Positions 1 through 8,107 are shown, counted from the first letter of the stretch. The stretch: DNA of 64,000 bases from Streptomyces sp. NBC_00178 (GCF_036206005.1 NZ_CP108143.1:6043501-6107500), one strand, 5' to 3'. Made by a program: numbers and translations. The notes: generated from the sequence alone by a model not told the origin.

Positions 1-139
1 CCTTCAGCGGGGCGGCGCGGGCGACGTCCCACGGCCGCCGGGTCGCCTGATGTGGCACGGAGTGCCATGGCTCCGGGATACGGCCGTGGGTGCCGTCCTG
101 GTGCGGAAGCGGCGCGTCATCGGTGTCGCGTGCTTCTGA
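1..139. other. Left window edge, no supported gene
   Basis: No complete gene can be supported here. One minus-strand frame stays open from the TGA at 140-142 to the window edge, but it has no ATG start and I do not recognise its product. A leftward gene outside the window is likely, because an operator-like box lies just upstream at 155-169. In Streptomyces a malate synthase gene often neighbours the allantoin genes, but nothing here confirms that. Confidence 0.3.
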
Positions 140-334
140 TCAGTGGATATTAGTTTCCTCATGGTGGAAGTTCAATGGTTTGTTGATGTCGAGATTCTCC
201 GGGTCGACAGAGATGCCGGTCGGGCGCGGCCCGATGGCGCGCCGTGCCAGGCCGTGCGCGGTGTGCTCCCGCACGCCGCGCCGGGCTCCACGGGGCTGCG
301 CGAGATGCCCGGCGTTCTCGGTCGCGGTGCTCAC
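140..334 (-). CDS. Hypothetical 64-aa ORF overlapping MobA-like stop
   Basis: This ORF starts with GTG, which overlaps the TGA of the upstream MobA-like gene by four bases (GTGA), a typical translational-coupling arrangement. The first half has normal Streptomyces codon use. The last third (ending in NFHHEETNIH) is AT-richer because it runs through the operator/promoter-like stretch near 150-180. I do not recognise the product and see no signal peptide or membrane segment. It may be a real small gene or a chance frame. Confidence 0.3.
   Translation of the reverse strand: MSTATENAGHLAQPRGARRGVREHTAHGLARRAIGPRPTGISVDPENLDINKPLNFHHEETNIH
155..169 (-). promoter_or_regulatory. Candidate AllR operator facing left
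   Basis: On the plus strand this reads TTCCTCATGGTGGAA, with TTCC/GGAA arms. It matches 11 of 15 positions of the box at 2554-2568 upstream of allB. On the minus strand the flanks also agree, with TGAAC before the box and TATCC shortly after. The orientation suggests control of a leftward transcript beyond the window. Assignment to AllR is an inference from the shared sequence and the neighbouring regulator. Confidence 0.45.
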
Positions 335-936
335 GCGAGGTGTCTGAGGTCCTCGGTCGTGTCGATGTCGTACGCCTCGGCCACGTCGGAGCACTCGACG
401 AGGGTGAGGGCGTCGCGATGCGCCTGCAGGTAGGTCCGCGCTCCCTGGTCGCCGACCGCGCCGGCCGTGATGTCCGCCCATCGGTCGGCACCGAACAGCA
501 CCGGATGGCCGCGCTTCCCGTCGTACGAGGCGGCCGCCAGGGTCATCCGTGAGCGGTAGGCCGAGAGGACCCGGGCCACCGCCTCCGGTCCGATGCCGGG
601 CTGGTCCACGAGGAGCACGAGTGCCGCGTCCGCCTCCAGTCCGCCGAGGTCGCCCAGTCCTGCCCGGAGGGACGATCCCATGCCCTCCTCCCAGAGCGCG
701 TTCACCGTCACCGAGCACGCGGACAGGTCCGCCCGCGCCCGCACCTCCTCCGCGGCGGCGCCCAGCACCACGCGGACGGGTCCGCACCCGCCGTTGCGCA
801 GGGAGCGGACCGCATGCTCGACGAGGGGGCGGCCGCGGTGTTCCAGCAGCGCCTTCGGCCGTCCGCCCAGGCGCCGCCCGCCGCCCGCCGCGAGCAGCAC
901 CCCGGCGATCACGGGAATCCGTTGTGTGTGAGCCAT
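331..936 (-). CDS. MobA-like molybdenum cofactor/NTP nucleotidyltransferase
   Basis: This is a 201-aa protein of the NTP_transf_3 (MobA/MocA) fold. The N-terminal LLAAGGGRRLGGRPKAL nucleotide-binding signature and the central LVDQPG motif mark cytidylyl/guanylyl transferases that modify molybdenum cofactor. The ATG at 936 is preferred over an upstream one because the family signature begins about 10 residues after it. Such enzymes often serve XdhC-dependent molybdenum hydroxylases, and one is encoded 33 kb away in this window (33902-37598), so a role in xanthine dehydrogenase cofactor supply is plausible. The distance makes this only an inference. The actual substrate cannot be told from sequence. 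Confidence 0.75.
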   Translation of the reverse strand: MAHTQRIPVIAGVLLAAGGGRRLGGRPKALLEHRGRPLVEHAVRSLRNGGCGPVRVVLGAAAEEVRARADLSACSVTVNALWEEGMGSSLRAGLGDLGGLEADAALVLLVDQPGIGPEAVARVLSAYRSRMTLAAASYDGKRGHPVLFGADRWADITAGAVGDQGARTYLQAHRDALTLVECSDVAEAYDIDTTEDLRHLA

Positions 937-1126
937 GCGCCCTGGATACCACTGTGCCGCTCGGGTCCGCGTAAGGGGCGTCACCCCTCAGGGGGACTGG
1001 TGATCCGCGTCAGGAGAGTGGCGCGCGTCACCTTTCATAGCGTTAACTGACGGACACGCCCAGGCATTTGGCCACGGTGGGGGGCGGTTCGACACACCGG
1101 CACGAAGATGTGCGAGGGGGAGTGCT

Positions 1127-1441
1127 TTGTTGCGAAGCGTGGGGCAGGAGCGGTTGACCGGTAGCGGTGGGGACCCGAGGGCCGTGGAGTTGCGTACCGC
1201 CGTCTCCAGGCTCCGCCGTGAGCTGGCCGGCCACCGGGCCGAGTTCCCGGACCGGGGCATCGCCGAGGACGAGCTGGCCGCGCTGGACTCGATGGCGGCC
1301 GGCGGCGCACCCGAGGTTCCCCGGTTACGCCGCTCCCTGCTGCTGGTCGCCGGGGCCATCGGCTCGGTCAGCGCACTGGCCCCGGGGCTGCGCGATGTAC
1401 GGAACGCCGTCGATCTCTTCGGGGAACCCCCGAGGAGCTGA
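1127..1441 (+). CDS. DUF5955 family protein
   Basis: A 104-aa protein of a Streptomyces-restricted family of unknown function (DUF5955). The central region (LRTAVSRLRRELAGH) looks like an amphipathic helix pair, followed by a hydrophobic stretch LLLVAGAIGSVSAL that could pack against a membrane. The start is TTG at 1127 or the adjacent TTG at 1130, with a purine-rich GAGGGGGAG just upstream. The nearby GTG at 1122 is out of frame. It is convergent with the IclR gene, with a near-tandem repeat between them. Confidence 0.7.
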   Translation: MLRSVGQERLTGSGGDPRAVELRTAVSRLRRELAGHRAEFPDRGIAEDELAALDSMAAGGAPEVPRLRRSLLLVAGAIGSVSALAPGLRDVRNAVDLFGEPPRS

Positions 1442-1511
1442 CCGGCGGTCGACGCCTTGGGAGTCCCCGGGATCTGACCGGCGGTCGACGACTTCGGGGA
1501 CTCCCCGGGAT
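1438..1511. repeat. Two near-identical tandem units, 36 and 38 bp
   Basis: Unit one (1438-1473) and unit two (1474-1511) both begin CTGACCGGCGGTCGACG and end CCCCGGGAT, with a few changes in between. They fill the gap between the convergent DUF5955 and IclR genes and include the DUF5955 stop codon. Each unit contains a short dyad (CCGGCGG / CCCCGGG), so together they could act as a terminator or be a simple duplication. Confidence 0.7.
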
Positions 1512-1557
1512 CTGCCGCCTGACGCCGTCCGTTGCCCGGGAGCGCCGTGAGGTGGCG

Positions 1558-2358
1558 TCAGGAAGTGGGTCCGCTGCTCGCCAGGGCCTCGGACAGCTCC
1601 TTCGCGATCTGCTGCAGGATCGGCACGATCCGCTCGGTCGCCGTCTCGGTCACCCGGCCCGCGGGCCCCGAGATCGAGATGGCCGCCGAGGTGGGGGAGT
1701 CGGGCACCGGGACCGCGAGGCAGCGGACCCCGATCTCCTGCTCGTTGTCGTCCACGGCGTAACCCGCCCTGCGCACCTGCTCCAGGGCGTCGAGGAAGCC
1801 GTCCGGCGTGGTGATCGTCTTCTCGGTGGCGGCCGGCATGCCCGTGCGGGCCAGCAGGGCGCGCACCTCGTCGGCCGGGGTGTGCGCCAGGAGCGCCTTG
1901 CCGACGCCGGTGGAGTGCGGGAGCACCCGGCGGCCCACCTCGGTGAACATCCGCATCGAGTGCTTCGACGGCACCTGGGCGACGTACACGATCTCGTCGC
2001 CGTCGAGCAGTGCCATGTTCGCCGTCTCGCCGGTCTCCTCGACCAGGCGCTGGAGGTAGGGCCGTGCCCACGTGCCCAGCAGGCGTGACGCGGACTCGCC
2101 GAGCCGGATCAGGCGCGGGCCGAGGGCGTAGCGCCGGTTGGGCTGCTGGCGTACGTATCCGCACACGACGAGGGTGCGCATGAGCCGGTGGATGGTGGGC
2201 AGAGGCAGGCCACTGCTCGCGGAGAGCTCGCTGAGTCCGACCTCGCCCCCGGCGTCCGCCATGCGCTCCAGGAGATCGAAGGCGCGCTCGAGGGACTGGA
2301 CCCCGCCACTGGGACCGGCGGGCTTGGGGTCGGAAGTGCTGGCGTGGGACGGCGGCAC
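1558..2358 (-). CDS. allR: IclR family regulator, AllR type
   Basis: A 266-aa regulator with an N-terminal winged helix (about residues 20-80, VQSLERAFDLLERMADAGGE then LSELSASSGLPLPTIHRLMRTL) and a C-terminal IclR effector domain (about 95-255). GTG at 2356-2358 is used as start, with AAAGGA about 8 nt upstream. It is divergent from allB-alc, the arrangement of the Streptomyces allantoin regulator AllR, which represses allantoin genes until an intermediate is sensed. Candidate binding sites lie in the shared intergenic region. The assignment rests on family and neighbourhood; the ligand is not visible. Confidence 0.8.
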   Translation of the reverse strand: MPPSHASTSDPKPAGPSGGVQSLERAFDLLERMADAGGEVGLSELSASSGLPLPTIHRLMRTLVVCGYVRQQPNRRYALGPRLIRLGESASRLLGTWARPYLQRLVEETGETANMALLDGDEIVYVAQVPSKHSMRMFTEVGRRVLPHSTGVGKALLAHTPADEVRALLARTGMPAATEKTITTPDGFLDALEQVRRAGYAVDDNEQEIGVRCLAVPVPDSPTSAAISISGPAGRVTETATERIVPILQQIAKELSEALASSGPTS

Positions 2359-2553
2359 GTCAACGGTCCTTTCGAAGCGGAGGCAAGGCAGCAGCCTACC
2401 GGGCCGTTCCCGATCGGCCCACTGCTCCCGGTGCGGCGTCCTTGCCGGTCAGGACCTGTTTTGTCCTGGTGTCGACGGTCCGGCGCGCGTTCGGTCCGAA
2501 GCCGGGTGACGCCTCTCCTGGCCCATTCTACGTTCCGTCTGGCGAAAATGAAC

Positions 2554-2568
2554 TTCTACTTCGTGGAA
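2554..2568 (+). promoter_or_regulatory. Candidate AllR box 1
   Basis: The sequence TTCTACTTCGTGGAA is an imperfect dyad (TTCTAC/GTGGAA, one mismatch). It overlaps a second dyad, TGGAAATATCCA, at 2564-2575. The left-edge box at 155-169 matches it at 11 of 15 positions, and the flanks also agree. Confidence 0.5.
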
Positions 2569-2656
2569 ATATCCAATCGGTGCGGTGCGCCTCCCCGGCC
2601 GCCGCCCGGCGGGGGCGGCAAGGTCTTGACGGGTCGCCTCCCCGAGTGAAGACTCC

Positions 2657-2673
2657 TTCAACAGTTCGTTGAA
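2657..2673 (+). promoter_or_regulatory. Candidate AllR box 2
   Basis: TTCAACAGTTCGTTGAA is a perfect inverted repeat with 6-bp arms and a 5-bp spacer, placed 22 bp before the allB start codon. Its position fits a repressor site for allB-alc. Confidence 0.55.
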
Positions 2674-2694
2674 ATTCTTGCGTGAGGAGCACAG

Positions 2695-4038
2695 GTGCCC
2701 GGTGTGGACACGAAGCTGGTACTCCGCTCGACGCGTGTCGTCACCCCCGAGGGAACCCGCGCCGCGTCGGTGACCGTCGCGGACGGCGAGATCGAGGCCG
2801 TCCTGCCTTACGACGCGGTGGTGCCGGACGGTGCCCGCGTCGAGGACTTCGGTGACCACGTCCTCCTGCCGGGGCTGGTCGACACGCACGTGCATGTGAA
2901 TGATCCTGGTCGTAGTGAGTGGGAGGGTTTCTGGACTGCGACGCGTGCGGCTGCCGCGGGCGGTGTCACGACGCTCGTGGACATGCCGTTGAACTCGCTT
3001 CCGCCGACCACCACCGTGGAGCACTTGAGGGTGAAGCGGGAGGTCGCCCGGTCGAAGGCGCACGTCGATGTCGGTTTCTGGGGTGGTGCGCTGCCGGGCA
3101 ACGTGAAGGATCTGCGCCCGTTGTCCGAGGCGGGGGTCTTCGGGTTCAAGTGTTTCCTGTCGCCGTCGGGGGTGGAGGAGTTCCCGGAGCTGGATCAGGA
3201 GCAGTTGGCGCGGTCGATGGCCGAGATCGCGGGGTTCGGTGGTCTGCTGATCGTGCATGCCGAGGATCCCCGCCATCTGGCGGATGCCCCGCAGAAGGGC
3301 GGGGGGAGGTACGCGGATTTCCTGGCGTCGCGTCCGCGTGAGGCGGAGAACGCGGCGATCGAGGGGCTGATCGGGCACGCGAGGCGGTTGAACGCCCGGG
3401 TGCATGTGCTGCACCTGTCCTCCAGTGACGCCCTGCCGCTGATCGCGGCCGCCAAGAGTGAGGGTGTGCGCGTCACGGTGGAGTCGTGCCCGCACTTCCT
3501 CACCTTGACCGCGGAGGAAGTCCCGGACGGGGCGACGGAGTTCAAGTGCTGCCCGCCCATCCGTGAGGCCGTCAACCAGGACGCCCTCTGGGACGGGCTC
3601 GCCGACGGCACCATCGACTGCATCGTCTCCGACCACTCCCCGTCGACCGTGGATCTGAAGACACCCGACTTCGCGTCGGCCTGGGGCGGGATCTCCTCCC
3701 TCCAGCTCGGCCTGCCGGCCATCTGGACCGAGGCACGCCGGCGCGGACACACCCTGGACGACGTCGCCCGCTGGATGTCCACCGCACCGGCCGCAATCGC
3801 CGGACTGACCCGCAAGGGCGCCATCGAACCCGGCCGGGACGCCGACTTCGCCGTGCTGGACCCCGACGCCACCTTCACCGTCGACCCCGCCGGACTCCAC
3901 CACCGCAACCAGGTCACCGCCTACGCCGGACGGACACTCCACGGTGTCGTCACCTCCACCTGGCTGCGCGGGGAGCGCATCGTCGCGGACGGCGAACTCG
4001 CCGCACCGGCCGGCCGTCTCCTGGAGAGGAACCACTGA
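2695..4038 (+). CDS. allB: Allantoinase
   Basis: A 447-aa cytosolic amidohydrolase that opens allantoin to allantoate. The metal ligands DTHVHV (His65, His67), a probable carboxylated lysine in FKCFLSPSG (Lys152), IVHAEDP (His188), HVLHLSS and SDHSPS are all in the expected order for cyclic amidohydrolases. GTG at 2695 follows GAGGAG. The gene is followed after 2 nt by allantoicase, giving a two-step operon. Codon use changes inside the gene: about 2880-3480 prefers G- and T-ending codons, while the 3' part is strongly C-ending, suggesting a mosaic history. Confidence 0.92.
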   Translation: MPGVDTKLVLRSTRVVTPEGTRAASVTVADGEIEAVLPYDAVVPDGARVEDFGDHVLLPGLVDTHVHVNDPGRSEWEGFWTATRAAAAGGVTTLVDMPLNSLPPTTTVEHLRVKREVARSKAHVDVGFWGGALPGNVKDLRPLSEAGVFGFKCFLSPSGVEEFPELDQEQLARSMAEIAGFGGLLIVHAEDPRHLADAPQKGGGRYADFLASRPREAENAAIEGLIGHARRLNARVHVLHLSSSDALPLIAAAKSEGVRVTVESCPHFLTLTAEEVPDGATEFKCCPPIREAVNQDALWDGLADGTIDCIVSDHSPSTVDLKTPDFASAWGGISSLQLGLPAIWTEARRRGHTLDDVARWMSTAPAAIAGLTRKGAIEPGRDADFAVLDPDATFTVDPAGLHHRNQVTAYAGRTLHGVVTSTWLRGERIVADGELAAPAGRLLERNH

Positions 4039-4040
4039 CC

Positions 4041-5156
4041 ATGACCGCGACACCGCGCTTCACCGGCGACGCGAACCCGTACGCGGGCGGCGACCCCTAC
4101 GCCGACTACCGCACCGCCGACCTCCCCTTCACCGCGCTCGTCGACCTCGCCGACCGGCGCCTGGGCGGCGGCGTCATCGCCGCCAACGACGAGTTCTTCG
4201 CCGAGCGCGAGAACATGCTCAAGCCGGAGCCGGCGGAATTCGACCCGGAGCGCTTCGGGCACAAGGGCAAGATCATGGACGGCTGGGAGACCCGCCGCAG
4301 GCGCGGTACCAGCGCCGCCGAACCGCACCCCACCGACACGGACCACGACTGGGCCCTCGTGCGCCTCGGAGCGCCGGGCGTCGTACGCGGAATCGTCATC
4401 GACACCGCTCACTTCCGCGGCAACTACCCGCAGTCCGTCTCCGTCGAGGCGGCCTCGCTGCCCGGCTCCCCGTCCCCCGAGGACCTCCTGGCCCCCGGAG
4501 TGGAATGGACCACCCTGGTGCCGCGTACGCCCGTCGGCGGACACGCGGCCAACGGCTTCGCGGTCGACGCCGGCAGGCGCTTCACCCATCTGCGCGTCAA
4601 CCAGCACCCCGACGGCGGCATCGCCCGGCTGCGGGTCCACGGTGAGGTCGCCCCCGACCCTGCCTGGCTTGCCGCCCTCGGAACCTTCGACGTCGTCGCC
4701 CTGGAGAACGGCGGGCAGGTGGAAGATGCCTCCGACCGCTTCTACTCCCCGGCGACCAACACCATCGCGCCGGGCCGCTCCCGCAAGATGGATGACGGCT
4801 GGGAGACCCGCCGCCGCAGGGACAAGGGCAACGACTGGATCCGCTACCGCCTGGCCGAGGAGTCCGAGATCCGGGCACTGGAGATCGACACGGCCTACCT
4901 GAAGGGCAACGCGGCAGGCTGGGCCGCGGTCTCCGTGAGCGAGGGGGAGGGCGCGCCGTGGACCGAACTGCTGCCCCGCACCCGGCTGCAGCCGGACACG
5001 AACCACCGGTTCGTGCTCCCCGGGCCGGTGCGCGGCCGCCACGTCCGGATCGACATCTTCCCGGACGGCGGGATCTCGCGGCTGCGGCTCTTCGGCTCGC
5101 TCACCGAGGAGGGTGCGGCGCGGCTGACCGCCCGTCATGAGGAGCTCGGCGGGTAG
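4041..5156 (+). CDS. alc: Allantoicase
   Basis: A 371-aa enzyme that splits allantoate to ureidoglycolate and urea. It shows the typical two tandem allantoicase domains, each with the signature DGWETRRRR (about residues 80 and 253) followed by a WxxxRLxxP-type strand and DTAHFRGN or DTAYLKGN. The start lies 2 nt after the allB stop, so the two are co-transcribed. No ureidoglycolate lyase or urease is visible in the window, so later steps are elsewhere. Confidence 0.92.
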   Translation: MTATPRFTGDANPYAGGDPYADYRTADLPFTALVDLADRRLGGGVIAANDEFFAERENMLKPEPAEFDPERFGHKGKIMDGWETRRRRGTSAAEPHPTDTDHDWALVRLGAPGVVRGIVIDTAHFRGNYPQSVSVEAASLPGSPSPEDLLAPGVEWTTLVPRTPVGGHAANGFAVDAGRRFTHLRVNQHPDGGIARLRVHGEVAPDPAWLAALGTFDVVALENGGQVEDASDRFYSPATNTIAPGRSRKMDDGWETRRRRDKGNDWIRYRLAEESEIRALEIDTAYLKGNAAGWAAVSVSEGEGAPWTELLPRTRLQPDTNHRFVLPGPVRGRHVRIDIFPDGGISRLRLFGSLTEEGAARLTARHEELGG

Positions 5157-5184
5157 CGGACCGGGGGCCGGTGCGCCGGTTCGT

Positions 5185-5199
5185 GCCCGCCCTGCGGGC
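5185..5199 (+). terminator. Short hairpin after alc
   Basis: A GCCCGC-CCT-GCGGGC stem of 6 bp, 28 nt after the allantoicase stop and before the monooxygenase start. It is weak and has no U-tract, so it may only be a partial terminator. Confidence 0.35.
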
Positions 5200-5244
5200 A
5201 TATGGGACCCTGGCCGGAACGCCGCCCACCGACCTGGAGACGCC

Positions 5245-5574
5245 ATGATCTTCATCGCCGTCAAGTTCACCGTGCGTACCGCCGAGCGGGACAACTGGCT
5301 CCCGGCCGTCGAGGAATTCACCCTGGCCACCCGCCAGGAGCCGGGCAACCTCTTCTTCGACTGGTCCTACAGCGTCGAGAACCCGGACCAGTTCGTCCTG
5401 CTCGAAGCGTTCGCCTCGCAGGAGGCGGGCGTGGCGCACGTGAACTCGGAGCACTTCAAGGCGGCGATCGACACCATGTCCGATCTCGTCACCGAGGTTC
5501 CGGAGATCATCAACGTCGACGTGCCCGGCGACGACTGGTCCCGGATGACGGAGGTCACCCCGCGCAACCGGTGA
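5245..5574 (+). CDS. ABM-type putative quinol monooxygenase
   Basis: A 109-aa single-domain protein of the antibiotic biosynthesis monooxygenase (ABM, dimeric alpha/beta barrel) superfamily. It shows the pattern IFIAVKFTVR, then W...EFTLATRQEPGNLFFDWSYS, then FVLLEAFAS and a terminal strand. The ATG at 5245 begins the first beta strand and follows a CTGGAGA ribosome site; the long upstream extension has no domain. Relatives are cofactor-free quinol monooxygenases, though many members have unknown substrates. It may ride with allB-alc or have its own promoter. Confidence 0.75.
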   Translation: MIFIAVKFTVRTAERDNWLPAVEEFTLATRQEPGNLFFDWSYSVENPDQFVLLEAFASQEAGVAHVNSEHFKAAIDTMSDLVTEVPEIINVDVPGDDWSRMTEVTPRNR

Positions 5575-5599
5575 CCCCGGGCGCTCGCGGCGGACCGGC

Positions 5600-5626
5600 C
5601 CGGCGGCCCCGGCCATGGGCCGCCGG
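5600..5626. terminator. Bidirectional hairpin between convergent genes
   Basis: A perfect 10-bp stem (CCGGCGGCCC / GGGCCGCCGG) with a 7-nt loop lies in the 57-bp gap between the monooxygenase and the convergent aldo-keto reductase. Confidence 0.6.
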
Positions 5627-5631
5627 ACCCG

Positions 5632-6468
5632 TCAGAACTCCTCGTGCGTGTCGGGGTCCCCGCCGAAGCGGTGCGGGGGCCTGGCCCCGATGAGGCCGAG
5701 TTCCCGCTGTGTGAGTTCGAAGCCGAACAGGTCCAGGTTCTCCCGCTGCCTCCCAGGGTCCGCCGACTTGGGGATCGGCACCGCGCCCAGCTGGGTGTGC
5801 CACCTCAGCACCACCTGGCCGGGCGTCACGCCGTGGGCGTTCGCCGCCGCGACCACCTCGGGGGTCTCCAGGACCTCGCGCCCCCGGGCCAGCGGGCTCC
5901 AGCTCTCCGTGACGATGCCCTTCGCGGTGTGCACGGCCCGCAGCTCCTCCTGCGGGAGCAGGGGGTGCATCTCGATCTGGTTCACCTCCGGCAGCACGCC
6001 CGTCTCGCGCTCCAGCCGGTCCAGGTGGGCCGCGGTGAAGTTGGAGACGCCGATCGAGCGGACGAGACCGTCCTGGCGGAGCTTGATCATGGCCTTCCAG
6101 GTGTCCACGTACCTGTCCACCCGGGGCAGCGGCCAGTGGATGAGGTAGAGGTCGACGTACTCCAGCCCCAGGTTGCTCCGGGACTCCTCGAACGAGGCCA
6201 GTGTCTCCTCGTAGCCGTGGTGCCTGCCCGGGACCTTCGTCGTGACGAACAGTTCCCGCCTCGGTACCCCCGCGCGGGCGATGCCGCGGCCCGTGCCCCG
6301 CTCGTTGCCGTAGTTCAGTGCCGTGTCCACGAGCCGGTAGCCGAGCCCCAGTGCTCCCGCCACGGCCTCCTCCGCGTCCCTGTCGTCCAGTGGCCAGGTG
6401 CCGAGGCCCACCGCGGGGACGGTGCTTCCGTCGTGGAGGTTGCGGACCGGGGGCGGTGTCTGGCTCAT
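5632..6468 (-). CDS. Aldo/keto reductase
   Basis: A 278-aa NADPH-dependent (beta/alpha)8 aldo-keto reductase of the 2,5-diketogluconate reductase-like (AKR5) group. The catalytic tetrad is visible as Asp48 and Tyr53 (DTALNYGNE), Lys78 (FVTTKVPG) and His111 (YLIHWPLP). Near the C-terminus IPKSADPGRQREN matches the NADPH-binding loop. Length is normal for the family. The substrate cannot be inferred from context, since the neighbours are unrelated single genes. Confidence 0.88.
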   Translation of the reverse strand: MSQTPPPVRNLHDGSTVPAVGLGTWPLDDRDAEEAVAGALGLGYRLVDTALNYGNERGTGRGIARAGVPRRELFVTTKVPGRHHGYEETLASFEESRSNLGLEYVDLYLIHWPLPRVDRYVDTWKAMIKLRQDGLVRSIGVSNFTAAHLDRLERETGVLPEVNQIEMHPLLPQEELRAVHTAKGIVTESWSPLARGREVLETPEVVAAANAHGVTPGQVVLRWHTQLGAVPIPKSADPGRQRENLDLFGFELTQRELGLIGARPPHRFGGDPDTHEEF

Positions 6469-6647
6469 GGTCTCCCGTTTCGTTCGCGTGCACGTCCTCG
6501 CCAGCCTAGGTCCGGCCGCCGGGCGGCGCGGTGCGGGGCGCCGCCGCCCGCCGGGCGCACCGACGGCTTCCGCCCGACAGTGGGGTCATGACGGGCGCGG
6601 GCGCGCGGACCGCCGTACGCGCGGCAGCGAGGTGAAGGAGCAGGACC

Positions 6648-7271
6648 ATGGCGAAGCTGACGTTCACCACGTTCGTGTCACTCGACGGCGTGACGCAGGC
6701 CCCGGGCGGGCCGGACGAGGACACCACCGGGGGATTCGAGTACGGCGGGTGGCTGGCGCCGTTCGCCGACGCGGACATGCAAGCCTTCATCACCGAGGTC
6801 TTCGACCGCTCGGGTGCCTATCTCCTGGGGCGGCGCACGTACGACATCTTCGCCTCCTACTGGCCCCGGGTCACCGATCCGGAGGACCCGGTCGCCTCCC
6901 GGCTCAACACCCTGCCCAAGCACGTCGTGTCCACCACCCTGGCCGACCCGGCCTGGGAGAACACGACCGTCATCGCGCGGGACGTGCCCGCCGAGGTCGC
7001 CCGGCTGAAGGAACGGACGGAGGAGGGCGACGTGCAGATCCACGGCAGCGGCGCCCTCGTGCGCTCCCTCATGGCACACGGTCTGATCGACGAGTACAAC
7101 CTGATCGTCCACCCGGTCTACCTGGGGGCGGGCCGGCGGCTCTTCCCCGAGGGCGGACCTCCGACAGCGTTCGAACTTCTGGACGCCAGGACCACCGGGA
7201 GCGGCATCACCATCCAGACGTACCGGGCCGGGGGCCGCGCGCGGTTCGGGACCTTCGAGCGCGACCTCTGA
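6648..7271 (+). CDS. RibD C-terminal/dihydrofolate-reductase-like reductase
   Basis: A 207-aa protein of the RibD_C family, common as single-domain reductases in actinobacteria. The typical start KLTFTTFVSLDGVTQ, the middle YLLGRRTYDIFASYWP and the C-terminal VQIHGSGALVRSLMAHGLIDEY are all present. An AAGGAGCAGG ribosome site precedes the ATG. It is not a riboflavin or folate enzyme by context, and the true substrate is unknown. It is divergent from the aldo-keto reductase, with a 179-bp gap that probably holds both promoters. Confidence 0.82.
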   Translation: MAKLTFTTFVSLDGVTQAPGGPDEDTTGGFEYGGWLAPFADADMQAFITEVFDRSGAYLLGRRTYDIFASYWPRVTDPEDPVASRLNTLPKHVVSTTLADPAWENTTVIARDVPAEVARLKERTEEGDVQIHGSGALVRSLMAHGLIDEYNLIVHPVYLGAGRRLFPEGGPPTAFELLDARTTGSGITIQTYRAGGRARFGTFERDL

Positions 7272-7322
7272 GCAGCGTACGGGCGGTCCGGCCGCCGCCC
7301 TCCCGCGGTTCGGGGGAGCGTC

Positions 7323-7967
7323 TCAGGGGGCCGGCGGGAGAAGTGCCGGGTCGGGGGCGGCGGCGCGCAGCCGGCCCAGGATCGCCCGGGCGGCCTTCGT
7401 GTAGCCGGGGCTGTTGTTGTGCAGGACCGACTCCGCGTTGGCGAGCTCCATGAACGCGATGAGCTCGAAGGCGAGTTGCGAGACGTCGGTGTCCGCCGCG
7501 AGCTCGCCCCGCACCCTGGCCTCCTCGACCGTCTCCTCCACGAAGGTGACCCAGCCGGTCTGCGTGGAGGCCAGCGCGTCGTGCACCTTTCCCTCGCGCG
7601 AGTCGAACTCGGCGATCGTGGCGTAGAAGAAGCAGCCGCCGCTGAACACCCGGCGCTGCGAGTAGGAGAGCCAGCTCTCGCACATGCGCCAGACGCGGCC
7701 GAGCCCCGGTGGCGCCGCGCGGGTCGGTGTCAGCACGTGCTCGACGAAGACACTCACGGCGGCGCGGACGGTGGCGAGCTGCAGTTCCTCCTTGGAGCCG
7801 AACAGGGCGAACACACCGCTCTTGCTGAGCTTGAGCTCGGTGGCCAGCCGGCCGAGCGACAGACCCTCCAGCCCCTCGGTCGAGGCGACGTGGACCGCGC
7901 GCCCCAGTACCAGTTGCCTGGTCAGGTTCCCCCGCTCGACCCGTCCGTCCAGCCGCGCAACACCCAT
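7323..7967 (-). CDS. TetR family regulator
   Basis: A 214-aa TetR/AcrR regulator. The N-terminal helix-turn-helix reads LVLGRAVHVASTEGLEGLSL then LGRLATELKLSKSGVFALFG, with the canonical SKxxLxxxFxSKEELQ ending. The C-terminal domain resembles TetR_C_6-type ligand domains. The ATG at 7967 starts just before the HTH; the upstream extension is non-homologous. It is divergent from an EamA exporter, and a dyad at 8108-8124 between them is the likely operator. Confidence 0.85.
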   Translation of the reverse strand: MGVARLDGRVERGNLTRQLVLGRAVHVASTEGLEGLSLGRLATELKLSKSGVFALFGSKEELQLATVRAAVSVFVEHVLTPTRAAPPGLGRVWRMCESWLSYSQRRVFSGGCFFYATIAEFDSREGKVHDALASTQTGWVTFVEETVEEARVRGELAADTDVSQLAFELIAFMELANAESVLHNNSPGYTKAARAILGRLRAAAPDPALLPPAP

Positions 7968-8107
7968 GTGCCCAACTCCGTGTGTCCGAGCATCCCAAGG
8001 CCGACATTCTAGGAGGAGCCGCCACCGCCGTGAGACCGGTTCGGGCCCGCGACAACCCCCCTGGGCCGCACCCCGGGCCATCCTTCGATCGGCGGTTCCC
8101 GAGGCGT

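Larger units (their letters stand above)
2359..2694. promoter_or_regulatory. Divergent allR-allB promoter region
   Basis: This 336-bp intergenic region has no gene. It contains an AT-richer island at about 2545-2580 and another at 2655-2680, each carrying a TTC...GAA dyad. The second sits directly before the allB ribosome-binding site (GAGGAG, 2684-2689), so a bound regulator would cover the allB start region. Confidence 0.6.

Noticed and set aside
2449..4053. 534-codon minus-strand frame
   Set aside because: Shadow of allB; also crosses the allB promoter and operator region.
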